Source of the DNA: Nitrospira sp.
GTDB taxonomy: Bacteria > Nitrospirota > Nitrospiria > Nitrospirales > UBA8639
DNA length: 64,000 bases
Direction: 5' to 3'
NCBI GenBank assembly: GCA_011523385.1
Contig: WTGX01000005.1
Span: forward strand, 62,032 to 126,031
The first letter of the stretch is position 1. Every line of letters starts with the position of its first letter. Of the stretch, positions 53,984-61,921 are shown one piece after another. The notes under the pieces are model-generated. The model worked only from the letters and a program-made list of their open reading frames with translations. It was not told where the DNA came from and did not search any database. The position numbers and the translations under genes were made by a program.

Positions 53984-55072
53984 ATGATCTATCTGAATTA
54001 CGCAGCACTCTGTCCGGCAATGACAGAGGCTGAGGCCGAAGTTGCTCGGACGCTGCACGAGTTCAAGCGCTATTTGTATTCGGAAGCCGGCATCGAGTGG
54101 TATCTCCGGAAAGTTCAAGAGTGCCGGCAAAAAGTCGGCACCCTGTTACACGTGAGTGATCCTTCGACCATCGCGTTCACCACGAATGCGTCCACCGCGC
54201 ATTATCTGACGCTCTCTTCTTTGAAGTGGGAACCGGGCGATGCCATTCTTACCACCACGCACGAAAACCCGTCCATCACGAAACAACTTCGCGCGCTCGA
54301 GCGCGACGGCATCCGCGTTCACGCCGTCAGGCCGACGTCCCTCGAAACGTTCCTGCACACCCTGGAAGAACGAGTCAGCGAAGCCGGCGTCAAAGCCATC
54401 GTGATGAGCCACGTGTCGCACGTTGACGGACGGGTGTTCCCGGTCCATGACGCGGCCTCGATGGCCAGGGCGCGGCAGTGTCTGGTCGTCATCGACGGCG
54501 CACAAGCCGTGGGACATATCCCCGTTGACCTGGATTCGCTCGATTTCGACGGCTATTTTTTTGCCGGGCATAAGTGGTGTGAAGGCCCTCTCGGCACGGG
54601 GGCGATGGTGATGCGTGAGAGTATTTTTTCGCATCCCCGCTACCGCGGGATCGAAGGAGAACACCACGGCGATCCAGCGGCTGGCTCATTTGAAATCGGG
54701 ACGCAGAACATCGGGCTCATTGCGGGACTCGCCGAGGCCTGCGAGCAACGACATCGACGGGGCATCAACCCGGAACCACAGCGGGTCTTTCGGGAAACGG
54801 CCAGGGAACTGCTGGGCGAGCACCGGAATTGCCGTTTCATGGAATGGCAGGGACCTCACGCACCCGGCATCCTGACGTTCAAAGGCCCGGACGACCTGGA
54901 TCATGGAGCGTTCGTCAAACGGCTTGCCTCCGAAGCGGGGATCATCGTGAAACCTTTTGTGGATTACCCTGAAGATGACGCGCCTGCGATACGGCTGTCA
55001 TGGTCTTCGACCATGGATCAACGGGAATTTCAGAAGGGCGTGTTGACGATGGCACAACGGCTCAAGTCATAA
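53984..55072 (+). CDS. Class V aminotransferase / cysteine desulfurase-like PLP enzyme (EgtE-like candidate)
   Basis: 362 residues. Class V fold with the PLP lysine in FFAGHKWCEGPLGTG, Asp-x-Ala-Gln in VVIDGAQAVGHIPVD, and VIVMSHVSHVDGRV-type strand (AIVMSHVSHVDGR). It follows egtD by 3 bp, so it is co-transcribed. EgtE, the PLP C-S lyase of ergothioneine synthesis, belongs to this fold, so it probably performs the last step: hercynyl-sulfoxide to ergothioneine. Isopenicillin-N epimerase-like enzymes share the family, so the exact reaction is inference from context. Confidence 0.8.
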   Translation: MIYLNYAALCPAMTEAEAEVARTLHEFKRYLYSEAGIEWYLRKVQECRQKVGTLLHVSDPSTIAFTTNASTAHYLTLSSLKWEPGDAILTTTHENPSITKQLRALERDGIRVHAVRPTSLETFLHTLEERVSEAGVKAIVMSHVSHVDGRVFPVHDAASMARARQCLVVIDGAQAVGHIPVDLDSLDFDGYFFAGHKWCEGPLGTGAMVMRESIFSHPRYRGIEGEHHGDPAAGSFEIGTQNIGLIAGLAEACEQRHRRGINPEPQRVFRETARELLGEHRNCRFMEWQGPHAPGILTFKGPDDLDHGAFVKRLASEAGIIVKPFVDYPEDDAPAIRLSWSSTMDQREFQKGVLTMAQRLKS

Positions 55073-55085
55073 CCCATCTGTATTT

Positions 55086-55206
55086 GTAGGGGCCGCATCT
55101 CATGCGGCCAAGAGAAGCGCCATGAGATGGCGCAGCTACAAAAGAGGAAGAAGACGGCACCATGAGCCAGATCCCTCTTACGTGTAGCTGCGACATCTTA
55201 TGCCGC
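55086..55206. repeat. Intergenic palindromic repeats (GTAGGGGCCGC, GTAGCTGC/GCAGCTAC type)
   Basis: First element: GTAGGGGCCGCATCTCATGC-GGCC then GCGCCATGAGATGGCGCAGCTAC. Second: GTGTAGCTGCGACATCTTATG. Arms are inverted; inner sequence CATGAGATG matches the 22.6-kb copy. No gene between the aminotransferase and the channel gene. Confidence 0.65.
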
Positions 55207-55235
55207 CCTGCACGGCGCCGCATGCACAAATACCA

Positions 55236-56051
55236 TCAAGGTGTATGTTCTTGACGGCGTTCCAGGCGTTCCTCCAAGCGTCGCAAGGCTTTCTGGGTTG
55301 AGCGAAGGTCGCGCAAAATTTCCTCCCGTGATACGGGTTGTTCCAGTTCTCGAAGGCGTTCGGCCTTGGCTTCTTCGAGATTGTTGAGCACCACCGCGAT
55401 AAAGAGGTTGATCACGACGAACGTGCCGACCACCACGAAACTGACGAAATACATCCAGGCCAGCGGGTGCAGTTCCATGGCGATATACATGATGTCCGTC
55501 CAATCCTCCAACGTCACGACCCGAAACAACGACAAAAGAGAAATGCCCAAGCTTCGCCAATGCACGGGGTCGTGTTCATGAAACAGTTGGTAGCCCGTAA
55601 TCGCGTAGATATAAAAGATGATGCTCATCAGGAGCATGACGTGTCCCATGCTCGGGATCGAACGCACGAGCGTCGAGACGATCAAGCGCAGTTCCTGAAT
55701 CGTGGAAATCAACCGCAGGACCCGCAATAACCGGGCGAGCCGGGCGATCATGGCATACTCCCCGGTCGCGGGAAGCAGCGAGAATACAATGACCGAAAAA
55801 TCAAAGACGTTCCACCCGTCACGAAAATACCGGTCGACCTGCGGAGCCACGGCAATCATCTTCAGCAGGGCTTCGAGAATGAACACGGCCAACACGAATT
55901 GGTTCCCCAGGTGCATCCATTCTCCATATTGACGGACCAGGTCGGGAGACGTCTCCATGCCCAACAACGCCCCGTTCCCGACAATGAGCGCGATAATCAC
56001 GTATTCAAACGCTGGCATACCGACTAATCGTTGCGCGAATTGTTTCATCAT
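55236..56051 (-). CDS. Single-domain bacterial voltage-gated cation channel (BacNav/CavMr-like)
   Basis: 271 residues with six membrane helices. S4 has Arg104, 107, 110 and 113 at every third position (ARLARLLRVLRL). The pore filter is TLEDWTD (residues 180-186): Glu182 plus Asp183 and Asp186. NaChBac-type sodium channels have TLESWSM-like filters; extra Asp at the two later positions is the pattern that makes engineered CavAb calcium-selective. S6 ends NLFIAVVLNNLEEA, followed by a coiled-coil tail of about 45 residues that forms a tetramer bundle. Location is the inner membrane. Start ATG 56051. Confidence 0.9.
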   Translation of the reverse strand: MMKQFAQRLVGMPAFEYVIIALIVGNGALLGMETSPDLVRQYGEWMHLGNQFVLAVFILEALLKMIAVAPQVDRYFRDGWNVFDFSVIVFSLLPATGEYAMIARLARLLRVLRLISTIQELRLIVSTLVRSIPSMGHVMLLMSIIFYIYAITGYQLFHEHDPVHWRSLGISLLSLFRVVTLEDWTDIMYIAMELHPLAWMYFVSFVVVGTFVVINLFIAVVLNNLEEAKAERLRELEQPVSREEILRDLRSTQKALRRLEERLERRQEHTP

Positions 56052-56087
56052 CTGTGACCTTTACTTGCCCTTGTGTAATGGAAAGCC

Positions 56088-56115
56088 GTAGGGACCAGCG
56101 ATCGCTGATCCCTAC
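56088..56115. repeat. Near-perfect palindrome
   Basis: GTAGGGACCAGCGA followed by TCGCTGATCCCTAC: 28 bp, only one mismatched base pair. It lies just upstream of the channel gene. It is another member of the GTAGGG/CCCTAC repeat group. Confidence 0.6.
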
Positions 56116-56159
56116 AAACCATGCCCTACCTCTACCCCAACCCCAACCCGCATTGTCCG

Positions 56160-56332
56160 GGGAATTATCAAGAGTAGTTGACGGTCTCTTCTCCTTGTAG
56201 CTGCGGGATCCCTGCTGGGGGCAGGGACATGCCTTATCCCGCTGTCTTCCTGGCCGCATAAGATGCGGCAGCTACAAATCAAGGCGTTTTTCTATGAAGA
56301 ACGGTCATTGTCAACTACTCTTGATAATTCCC
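56160..56332. repeat. 23-bp perfect inverted repeat enclosing a palindromic element at the ftcD 3' end
   Basis: 56160-56182 and 56310-56332 are exact reverse complements; the right arm is part of the ftcD coding sequence (WELSRVVD). The 127 bp between contain a GTAGCTGC ... GCAGCTAC palindromic repeat and the ftcD stop codon. This looks like an inverted duplication of the gene end around an inserted repeat. Confidence 0.7.
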
Positions 56333-57230
56333 ATTGTCCGAGGCGATGCTCCACAGTTTGCGTCTGTGTCAAGGCCTCGAGTTGAAGATCGTGTCCTGTG
56401 ATCTGCGCAAGGGCATCCTGAGGGATGAGCCCCACCAACTCACTTTTGACCACGGCGACGCCTTTGAGGGCCGCGGCTCGTTTCACGGCATCGAACGCCA
56501 GGTGAACCGGCGTTTGGCGATAGTCGGTGAGATTCATCGACACCTGAACGCAGCACTGGCTCTTCAGTGCCAGCCCGATGGCCTTGACAGCCGGCAGCCC
56601 GCCATTCGAAGCCCGGACGCTCCTGGCGATATCCCGCGCCAGGGAGACATCGTAACTCTGCAATACCACGTTGAAGGCAACGAGCGGATGGCGAGCCCCG
56701 ACCACGACCACACCGGCCGTCGGATGCGGCTCCGCCGGACCGAAATCCGGAGCCCACGCCGGACCGGTGGCCATTCGCTTCATCAGGGCCACCAGCCCCC
56801 CTTTCCGGATCTGTTCCAATCGCTGGCGAAAGGGGCGCTCGCAGGCTTCCTCATACAGAAAAACCGGTAGCCGCAGTTCCCGCCCGATTCGCTCCCCGAC
56901 CCGGTGCGCAAGCCTGACGCATTGCTCCATCGTCGAGCCTGACAACGGAACGAACGGCAACACGTCACACGCCCCGAGACGAGGGTGCTGGCCTGTGTGA
57001 TGCTTCAGATCGATCAATTCCACAGCCTGGGCAACCACCGAAAAAGCGGCCTCCTCCATCGACTCGACGGACCCGGCCACGGTCAGAACGCACCGGTGAT
57101 GGTCCTCGTCCCGGTGCCGGTCGAGCAGGGCAACGCCTTGAATCGCGGTCAGGGCGTTTTCGAGTTGCTCGATGACCCCTGCATCACGGCCCTCGCTGAA
57201 ATTGGGAATACTCTCGACAATGCCTGCCAT
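56292..57230 (-). CDS. ftcD: Glutamate formimidoyltransferase
   Basis: 312 residues matching the formiminotransferase N and C subdomains: IVESIPNFSEGRDAGVIEQL, DRHRDEDHHRCVLTVAG, GQHPRLGACDVLPFVPLSG, EEACERPFRQRLEQIRKGG and AFNVVLQSYDVSLARDIAR. It transfers the formimino group from formimino-glutamate to tetrahydrofolate. There is no fused cyclodeaminase domain, as in many bacteria. Histidine-degradation genes are not adjacent. The last 8 residues lie in an inverted-repeat duplication. Confidence 0.92.
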   Translation of the reverse strand: MAGIVESIPNFSEGRDAGVIEQLENALTAIQGVALLDRHRDEDHHRCVLTVAGSVESMEEAAFSVVAQAVELIDLKHHTGQHPRLGACDVLPFVPLSGSTMEQCVRLAHRVGERIGRELRLPVFLYEEACERPFRQRLEQIRKGGLVALMKRMATGPAWAPDFGPAEPHPTAGVVVVGARHPLVAFNVVLQSYDVSLARDIARSVRASNGGLPAVKAIGLALKSQCCVQVSMNLTDYRQTPVHLAFDAVKRAAALKGVAVVKSELVGLIPQDALAQITGHDLQLEALTQTQTVEHRLGQWELSRVVDNDRSS

Positions 57231-57347
57231 GCCCCTGTTTACTGAAATCGCGCTTTGTTGACAACCTCAAAAAGGTGATATACAACTTCTGATAGGTTGT
57301 CCTGCTTGCAAGCATCGACCCTTTAGCAGATCAAAACAGGTGATCCC

Positions 57348-57878
57348 ATGACGATGACCCAAGTCCAACCAGCCGAGACCCTTGCCGAGCTTCACGAATC
57401 CAAACCGGAACGGGTGACCATCGTGCTCCTGAGCGGAGACATGGATAAAGCCATGGCCGCCTTCATCATCGCCACCGGCGCCGCAGCCATGGGCATGCAC
57501 GTGACCATGTTCTTCACGTTCTGGGGGCTGAACGTCATTCGCAAACCCGGCGCGACCAGTGCCGCCAAAGACCTGCTGCGCAAGGCCTTCGGCTGGCTCA
57601 ACAAAGGAGGCGCCGCGAGCCTGCCTCTTTCGAAATTCAACTACGGCGGGCTGGGCACCACGATGATGAAAAAGGTCATGCGGGAAAACCACATGCCCGG
57701 GGTCCCTGAACTGATCGAAACCGCGCAGGATCTCGGCGTCAAGATGATCGCCTGTACCACCACGTTGGGGTTATTGGGTATTTCCAAGGAGACCCTGATC
57801 GACGGCGTGGATCAACTCGCCGGAGTCTCGACCTACCTCGCGGAAGCCAAAGACGGCTCCGTGAATTTGTTTATTTGA
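57348..57878 (+). CDS. DsrE/DsrF-like (DsrE2-type) sulfur-relay protein
   Basis: 176 residues. Domain core TIVLLSGDMDKAMAAFIIATGAAAMGMHVTMFF, WGLNVIRKP, then VPELIETAQDLGVKMIACTTTLGLLGISKE with the conserved Cys (IACTTT). DsrE2-type proteins carry persulfide sulfur and are commonly beside TusA and rhodanese genes. Here tusA lies 94 bp downstream with a hairpin between. A membrane-facing hydrophobic stretch is present near residues 40-58. Sulfur donor and acceptor are unknown. Confidence 0.87.
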   Translation: MTMTQVQPAETLAELHESKPERVTIVLLSGDMDKAMAAFIIATGAAAMGMHVTMFFTFWGLNVIRKPGATSAAKDLLRKAFGWLNKGGAASLPLSKFNYGGLGTTMMKKVMRENHMPGVPELIETAQDLGVKMIACTTTLGLLGISKETLIDGVDQLAGVSTYLAEAKDGSVNLFI

Positions 57879-57914
57879 GTAATGAAGCATTCCTTCTCCC
57901 CTTGAAAAATCTTA

Positions 57915-57937
57915 CCCTCTCCCCTTGCGGGAGAGGG
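57915..57937. repeat. Hairpin between the DsrE2-like gene and tusA
   Basis: Perfect 9-bp arms CCCTCTCCC / GGGAGAGGG with a 5-base loop, followed by GGGTGAGGGG-type repeats. No T-tract follows, so it may weaken rather than end transcription into tusA. Confidence 0.6.
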
Positions 57938-57971
57938 AAGGGTGAGGGGAAGGTGAGGGGAAATTCAACAC

Positions 57972-58217
57972 ATGATCCAATCCGACATCACACTCGATAC
58001 GCTGGGGTACTTCTGCCCCATGCCCATTATTCTCACCTCCAAGAAAATCAAGGAACTCACCACCGGCCAGGTCCTCGAAGTTCTCTCCGACGACGAAGGC
58101 ATCAAAAAAGACATGCCCGCCTGGTGCCAAACCACCGGCCACGAATGGGTCGGCCTCGAAGAAGAAGAGACAAACCCCAAAACGGTCTACAAGGTCTACG
58201 TCAAAAAGACCAAATAG
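57972..58217 (+). CDS. TusA-family sulfur carrier protein
   Basis: 81 residues. The signature CPMPI (active Cys in GYFCPMPIILTSKK), then LEVLSDDEGIKKDMPAWC and the family ending. It receives persulfide from a rhodanese or DsrE-type protein and passes it on for tRNA thiolation, cofactor or sulfur-oxidation purposes. The extra Cys in PAWCQTTGHE is usual. A CCCCC-TTGA-GGGGG hairpin follows the stop near 58227-58242. The remaining gap to 58463 holds only a possible gene remnant on the minus strand (MSSAFVGNVLVVEVTGDEW) that I cannot name. Confidence 0.92.
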   Translation: MIQSDITLDTLGYFCPMPIILTSKKIKELTTGQVLEVLSDDEGIKKDMPAWCQTTGHEWVGLEEEETNPKTVYKVYVKKTK

Positions 58218-58463
58218 CGAATCACTCCCCCCTTGAGGGGGTCCGGTGAAAACAAACCGTTAGAATAGGTTAAGATTCTTTCCTCAACCGGCTCACGTTG
58301 TCATCAATGGTTTGAGCCCATTCATCGCCGGTGACTTCCACGACCAACACGTTACCGACGAAAGCACTGCTCATGACAATGCCGGGATTGAGGTCTCGCA
58401 GCCGCGACAGGCTGTAACTGTTTCATAGCTGTTCTTGTTGCCGAGGCTGATCCTCTCATCACA

Positions 58464-59339
58464 CTATGCTGTCTTGCCAAATTGTTGCTTTTGAAGTAGG
58501 TCGCAAGTCCAACCAACAGCCTCTGGATACTCATCACAGTCCAAGACGAATTCCTGTCCTCTTGATACAGTCTTCAATTCGGTTCGCTCACCTTGGCGGC
58601 GCCATCGCCGCGCATTTCTGTGGTATGTGAGTGGCATCCGGTTCCCGGTTGGATGAAACCAGGCGGGAAGGTTCCAAGTCGTCGTTTTTTCCGCACGCGA
58701 TGCGGTCAACTGCTGTTCGGTGGAGAAAAAAGAGAAAACTCCTGCCCCGGGTATGCTGTTTGTCTCGACACCGTCCATTTCCAGGTGTCGGCTTGCCACG
58801 TAAACCACATTATTCGGCTCATGAACTCGATCGAAATGAGGATGATACGCCGCCCACTCATAGCCGGATGGTGACTTTGAATTCCCGATTGGCAAAACCT
58901 CGGCAATCTGTAACCATCCCCAAATGACGTGGCATGGTCGAACGTTTGTGCCCCAGGCGTAGACGTCGTCACGGACTTCGACACGCTTAAAAAGTCCGAA
59001 GAATAAGAACAGGTCACCTGGCCCAACTCCATTATTCCTGAGATGGCCTTGAGCAGGACCAGTCTGACCGAAAATGGGACGCCAGCCCGCCAAACGCGGG
59101 AGACTATTTTGCGCAAGATCAGGGTCAATGTGGGCACGGTAGTGTGAAGGAATCCGGCCACCTGTCAGTTGAGAAACTATAGGACCAAGCGAAACGCCAT
59201 CGAACGAGATGTCTGCATACGTGACTTTCGACCTCTTGTCTGGAATGGGTAGCGAAACCATGCGGCCATCCGGAAATATCGGGCTCGGTACGCCCCCAGA
59301 AGAGGAGTCGAACCCCTTTCTGCTGAAAATCAATTTCAT
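58464..59339 (-). CDS. Nmad3-like protein (nucleotide-modification-associated domain 3)
   Basis: About 291 residues. N-terminus MKLIFSRKGFDSSSGGVPSP followed by IFPDGRMVSLPIPD is characteristic of the Nmad3 domain predicted to be tied to hypermodified DNA bases. Later conserved parts: FGQTGPAQGHLRNNGVGPGD, FLFFGLFKR, WGWLQIAEV and HLEMDG. ATG 59339 follows a purine-rich GGGAAGGGAAAGG site; a GTG at 59357 overlaps the upstream stop. It is probably co-transcribed with the interrupted Nmad2 gene. Catalytic function is unknown; a glycosylase or nuclease acting on modified DNA is only speculation. Confidence 0.78.
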   Translation of the reverse strand: MKLIFSRKGFDSSSGGVPSPIFPDGRMVSLPIPDKRSKVTYADISFDGVSLGPIVSQLTGGRIPSHYRAHIDPDLAQNSLPRLAGWRPIFGQTGPAQGHLRNNGVGPGDLFLFFGLFKRVEVRDDVYAWGTNVRPCHVIWGWLQIAEVLPIGNSKSPSGYEWAAYHPHFDRVHEPNNVVYVASRHLEMDGVETNSIPGAGVFSFFSTEQQLTASRAEKTTTWNLPAWFHPTGNRMPLTYHRNARRWRRQGERTELKTVSRGQEFVLDCDEYPEAVGWTCDLLQKQQFGKTA

Positions 59340-59353
59340 CCTTTCCCTTCCCT

Positions 59354-59944
59354 TCACGAATCGTCATCACTTGGCCAATCGGACGGTGGAGCGTTCAAGC
59401 CCAACGGATGCTTTTCGATAAATTCCAAAAAACCGGTTATTGTTTCAGGCTGGAAACGGCACTTGTGTCCCCGACCAGCCTTCAGCGTGTCCAAGTGCTC
59501 GGGCAATTCAGGACCACACCCGCCAAAATAGCGGAATGTTCTTGCAATAAGGATGTTGATGCCACTCAAGTCAACCGCCTTGGCCTTTGGATTCTCGTGG
59601 CATTTCTTGGAGTGCGCTGACCGCAATTGCCGGAACGCACCATTGGGCAATGGCTTGTAGATGTTGTCCCCACGTTTGTAGATCAATTTGCGCTTGGAGT
59701 AGTTTGGAATTTTTTCGGAGAATCGCTCGTCGTGGTAGTACTGTCCGTAGTTGAGAATCTCTTCCACTTGCATTGCGTAGATGACCCGGTTTCACTTCGC
59801 CTTACGACTCAAGCCAACGATCCAATCCCCAACCTTGGCCGTTCGTCTGATCTTCGGCTTGCAATTAGCAAGAGTGCAGTAGCCCCAAAAAGGATTTGGC
59901 GCAAACCCACCGTCATGCACGACAATGTACGAATAGAGTTTCAT
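59354..59944 (-). pseudogene. Nmad2-like gene interrupted by one in-frame TGA
   Basis: From ATG 59944 the minus strand reads MKLYSYIVVHDGGFAPNPFW then GYCTLANCKPKIRRTAKVGDW, the start of Nmad2 (hDGGfaPNPF ... CKP-IR signature). After 50 codons there is TGA at 59792-59794, and the same frame continues NRVIYAMQVEEILNYGQYYHD and on to 59354, giving 196 codons. The missing codon is normally Gly before N-R-x-x-Y-A-M, consistent with GGA to TGA. A shortened product from ATG 59773 (139 residues) is possible. It overlaps the Nmad3 gene region. Function in DNA modification is a family-level inference. Confidence 0.8.
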
Positions 59945-60077
59945 GAGACTACAAAGATGAATTTACGGTGGTATGCAAGGTAACTCGCAGTGCGATTATC
60001 GGGTTGCCGTATCAGTTGACATCCGCTAATACCGAGCAATGTCTTTAACACCAGCATGATACGGAGCGCATGCATTT

Positions 60078-60326
60078 CTACGCCGATGCAGGATGTTTCA
60101 TTTTCATGTAGACGCCGCCTTTTTCGAGTTCTTCAAGCATTTGGCTCAGCCGTTTTTCTTTGGTCTCCCGGCGCTTGGCGCTGTTGATCCAACCGACATA
60201 ATCGTTCTGCTGATAAGCTGGGCGCTTGTGATAGGCTTCCATCAAGCCCCTCTCGTCCAGAGCCTGTTTGACAAAATCCGGCATCGGGTATCGCGGTCGC
60301 TTCAGTTTGGAAAAGTCGCTGCCCAT
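60078..60326 (-). CDS. YdeI/OmpD-associated-like small protein
   Basis: 82 residues. YPMPDFVKQALDERGLMEAY then YVGWINSAKRRETKEKRLSQ matches the C-terminal YdeI/OmdA domain (the W-I-x-x-A-K-x-x-E-T-x-x-R motif). The preceding DUF1801/DUF1905 part found in longer family members is absent. ATG 60326 has a perfect AAGGAGG. Role unclear; the family is linked to peptide and bacteriocin tolerance in some bacteria. Confidence 0.8.
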   Translation of the reverse strand: MGSDFSKLKRPRYPMPDFVKQALDERGLMEAYHKRPAYQQNDYVGWINSAKRRETKEKRLSQMLEELEKGGVYMKMKHPASA

Positions 60327-60387
60327 CCTTCCGCCTCCTTCACCGGCACCGATTATCAAGAGCGACAGGCGTGATTCACGGCACGGC

Positions 60388-61587
60388 CTATTCTTGGAAC
60401 ATGATCTCTATGCCTTTCTGCCAAGGTAAAACCCGTATCGAACCAAGAGTATATTTACGCGGCGTTTGACAGAGACAAAACAGATTCGCTGTGTGATTTT
60501 CTGATGCAAATGCCATGAGTCCTTTCAGGTCCGATTCTTTGGGCGAGGCTTGTGATTTGATTTCAACGGCTCTGGGCGAATCGTTCGGACCACGCGTCAA
60601 CACCAGATCGACTTCCATGCCGGTATTGGTACGCCAGTAATGGAAACGATAGCCCGACTCGTTGTAATCGTTGGTCCTGATCAACTCGTTGACGATGAAC
60701 GTTTCAAACAGCTTGCCATAGCGATAGCTGCTCGACTTCAACTCAGTCTGTAATTCCCCTCTCACCGCGTTCAAGACGCCACAATCAAAGAAATAGTACT
60801 TGGGGCTTTGGCGTAATTGTTTGCGCACCGAGTAGCTCCAACCGTCTATACGAAAGGCAAGTAACGTGTCTACTAATATATCGAAATATTCCTGAACCGT
60901 TCTCACACTGACACCAGTGTCTCTGGCAACGGCCGTAAAGTTGACGGGTTCACCATTCACCTGCCCGGCAACGTCAAGTAAACGAATAAAATGATCGATT
61001 TTCCTGACCAATGATTCCTGCATCACCTCTTCTCTGAGATAGGTTTCCACGTAGGCCTTCAATGATCGTTTTGCCGAGGATTGGGTTTCCTGATAGATGC
61101 CGGGTAACGTACCAATGGTCAGGGCCTTGCGCAGATCAAGCGCAAGCTCCTGTGAGCTTAGCGGATGTAACCTTAGTGTCCATGCGCGTCCGGCCAGGAG
61201 ATTGGCACCCGAACGCTTGAGTTTTCTGGCACTGGAGCCGGTCAGCAGAAATTGAACCTGGCCCTTGTGCCGTTCGATCAGGTAATGCACTTCATCAAGC
61301 AGCCCGGGCAATTTTTGCACCTCATCAATGAGAACAGTGAGTGTCTCTTTTGCAGGAACATCCCGCAATCGTTGTTCTATTTCCAGACGAAACAGCCCGG
61401 GTTCGGCAACGTAGCGTCGATAGACGTCCAAACTCAACAAGTCGATGCTTTCCGCGTGTTGAACGCGGCTCAGATAATCCTGTGCCAACACGGTCTTACC
61501 CACACCCCTTGGGCCGAACAGAAAAGCGGATTTTCCCTGCTTCAACAGGCCGGGAAGCTTGAGCTTTCTCTTATACATACTCAACAT
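60388..61587 (-). CDS. AAA_14/DUF4143 ATPase
   Basis: 399 residues. Walker A FLFGPRGVGKTVLAQDYL, Walker B LTVLIDEVQKLPGLLDEVHYLI, sensor FLLTGSSARKLKRSGANLLAGRA, then the DUF4143 half: RTVQEYFDILVDTLLAFRIDGW, YYFFDCGVLNAVRG, GKLFETFIVNELIR and the PD-ExK-like FHYWRTNTGMEVDLVL ... AVEIKSQ. Both parts look complete. Function is unknown for this common family. The ATG lies directly downstream of very AT-rich sequence (TATAAT-like), so the leader may be very short. Confidence 0.87.
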   Translation of the reverse strand: MLSMYKRKLKLPGLLKQGKSAFLFGPRGVGKTVLAQDYLSRVQHAESIDLLSLDVYRRYVAEPGLFRLEIEQRLRDVPAKETLTVLIDEVQKLPGLLDEVHYLIERHKGQVQFLLTGSSARKLKRSGANLLAGRAWTLRLHPLSSQELALDLRKALTIGTLPGIYQETQSSAKRSLKAYVETYLREEVMQESLVRKIDHFIRLLDVAGQVNGEPVNFTAVARDTGVSVRTVQEYFDILVDTLLAFRIDGWSYSVRKQLRQSPKYYFFDCGVLNAVRGELQTELKSSSYRYGKLFETFIVNELIRTNDYNESGYRFHYWRTNTGMEVDLVLTRGPNDSPRAVEIKSQASPKESDLKGLMAFASENHTANLFCLCQTPRKYTLGSIRVLPWQKGIEIMFQE

Positions 61588-61725
61588 ATATATTATAAAT
61601 ATTTAGTATAGTCAATATTCATATTAAAAACGTAAAGGCTTGTCAGTTGGCACTCAAACACAAACTGCCCGACAGTTTTCTCAGCAACCCATTGAACCGT
61701 GTTCACATATGCGTTAACATAGCTC

Positions 61726-61878
61726 GTGCGAGAAGTAATTTTCTACCGTACTGAATCCGGAGGATGTCCCATTGAGGAATTCCTGGACGGGCTCACGTCC
61801 CAGCAGGCCTTGAAAGGAAGAGAAAGACTCTGGATTCCCGATTACAAACGTCGGGAATGGCAGTTCGGGATACATTGA
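61726..61878 (+). pseudogene. Truncated HigB/RelE (Gp49-like) toxin gene
   Basis: The frame from GTG 61726 reads VREVIFYRTESGGCPIEEFL then [11 protein letters not shown], the start of phage-derived Gp49-like/HigB toxins (about 110 residues when intact). At about codon 33 it runs into CTGGATTCCCGATTA ... CGGGAATG, a copy of the dispersed repeat, and stops after 50 codons. The toxin core is missing. The cognate antitoxin gene follows 43 bp downstream. The 334-bp gap before the antitoxin holds only this fragment. Confidence 0.7.
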
Positions 61879-61921
61879 CTATTTTCATACCAAAGATTAT
61901 CTCCAACAGGAGGCATTCGCA

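Noticed and set aside
58250..58460. Minus-strand mini-frame with MSSAFVGNVLVVEVTGDEW
   Set aside because: Only about 34 codons, no recognisable family and no clear ribosome site; at most a gene remnant.
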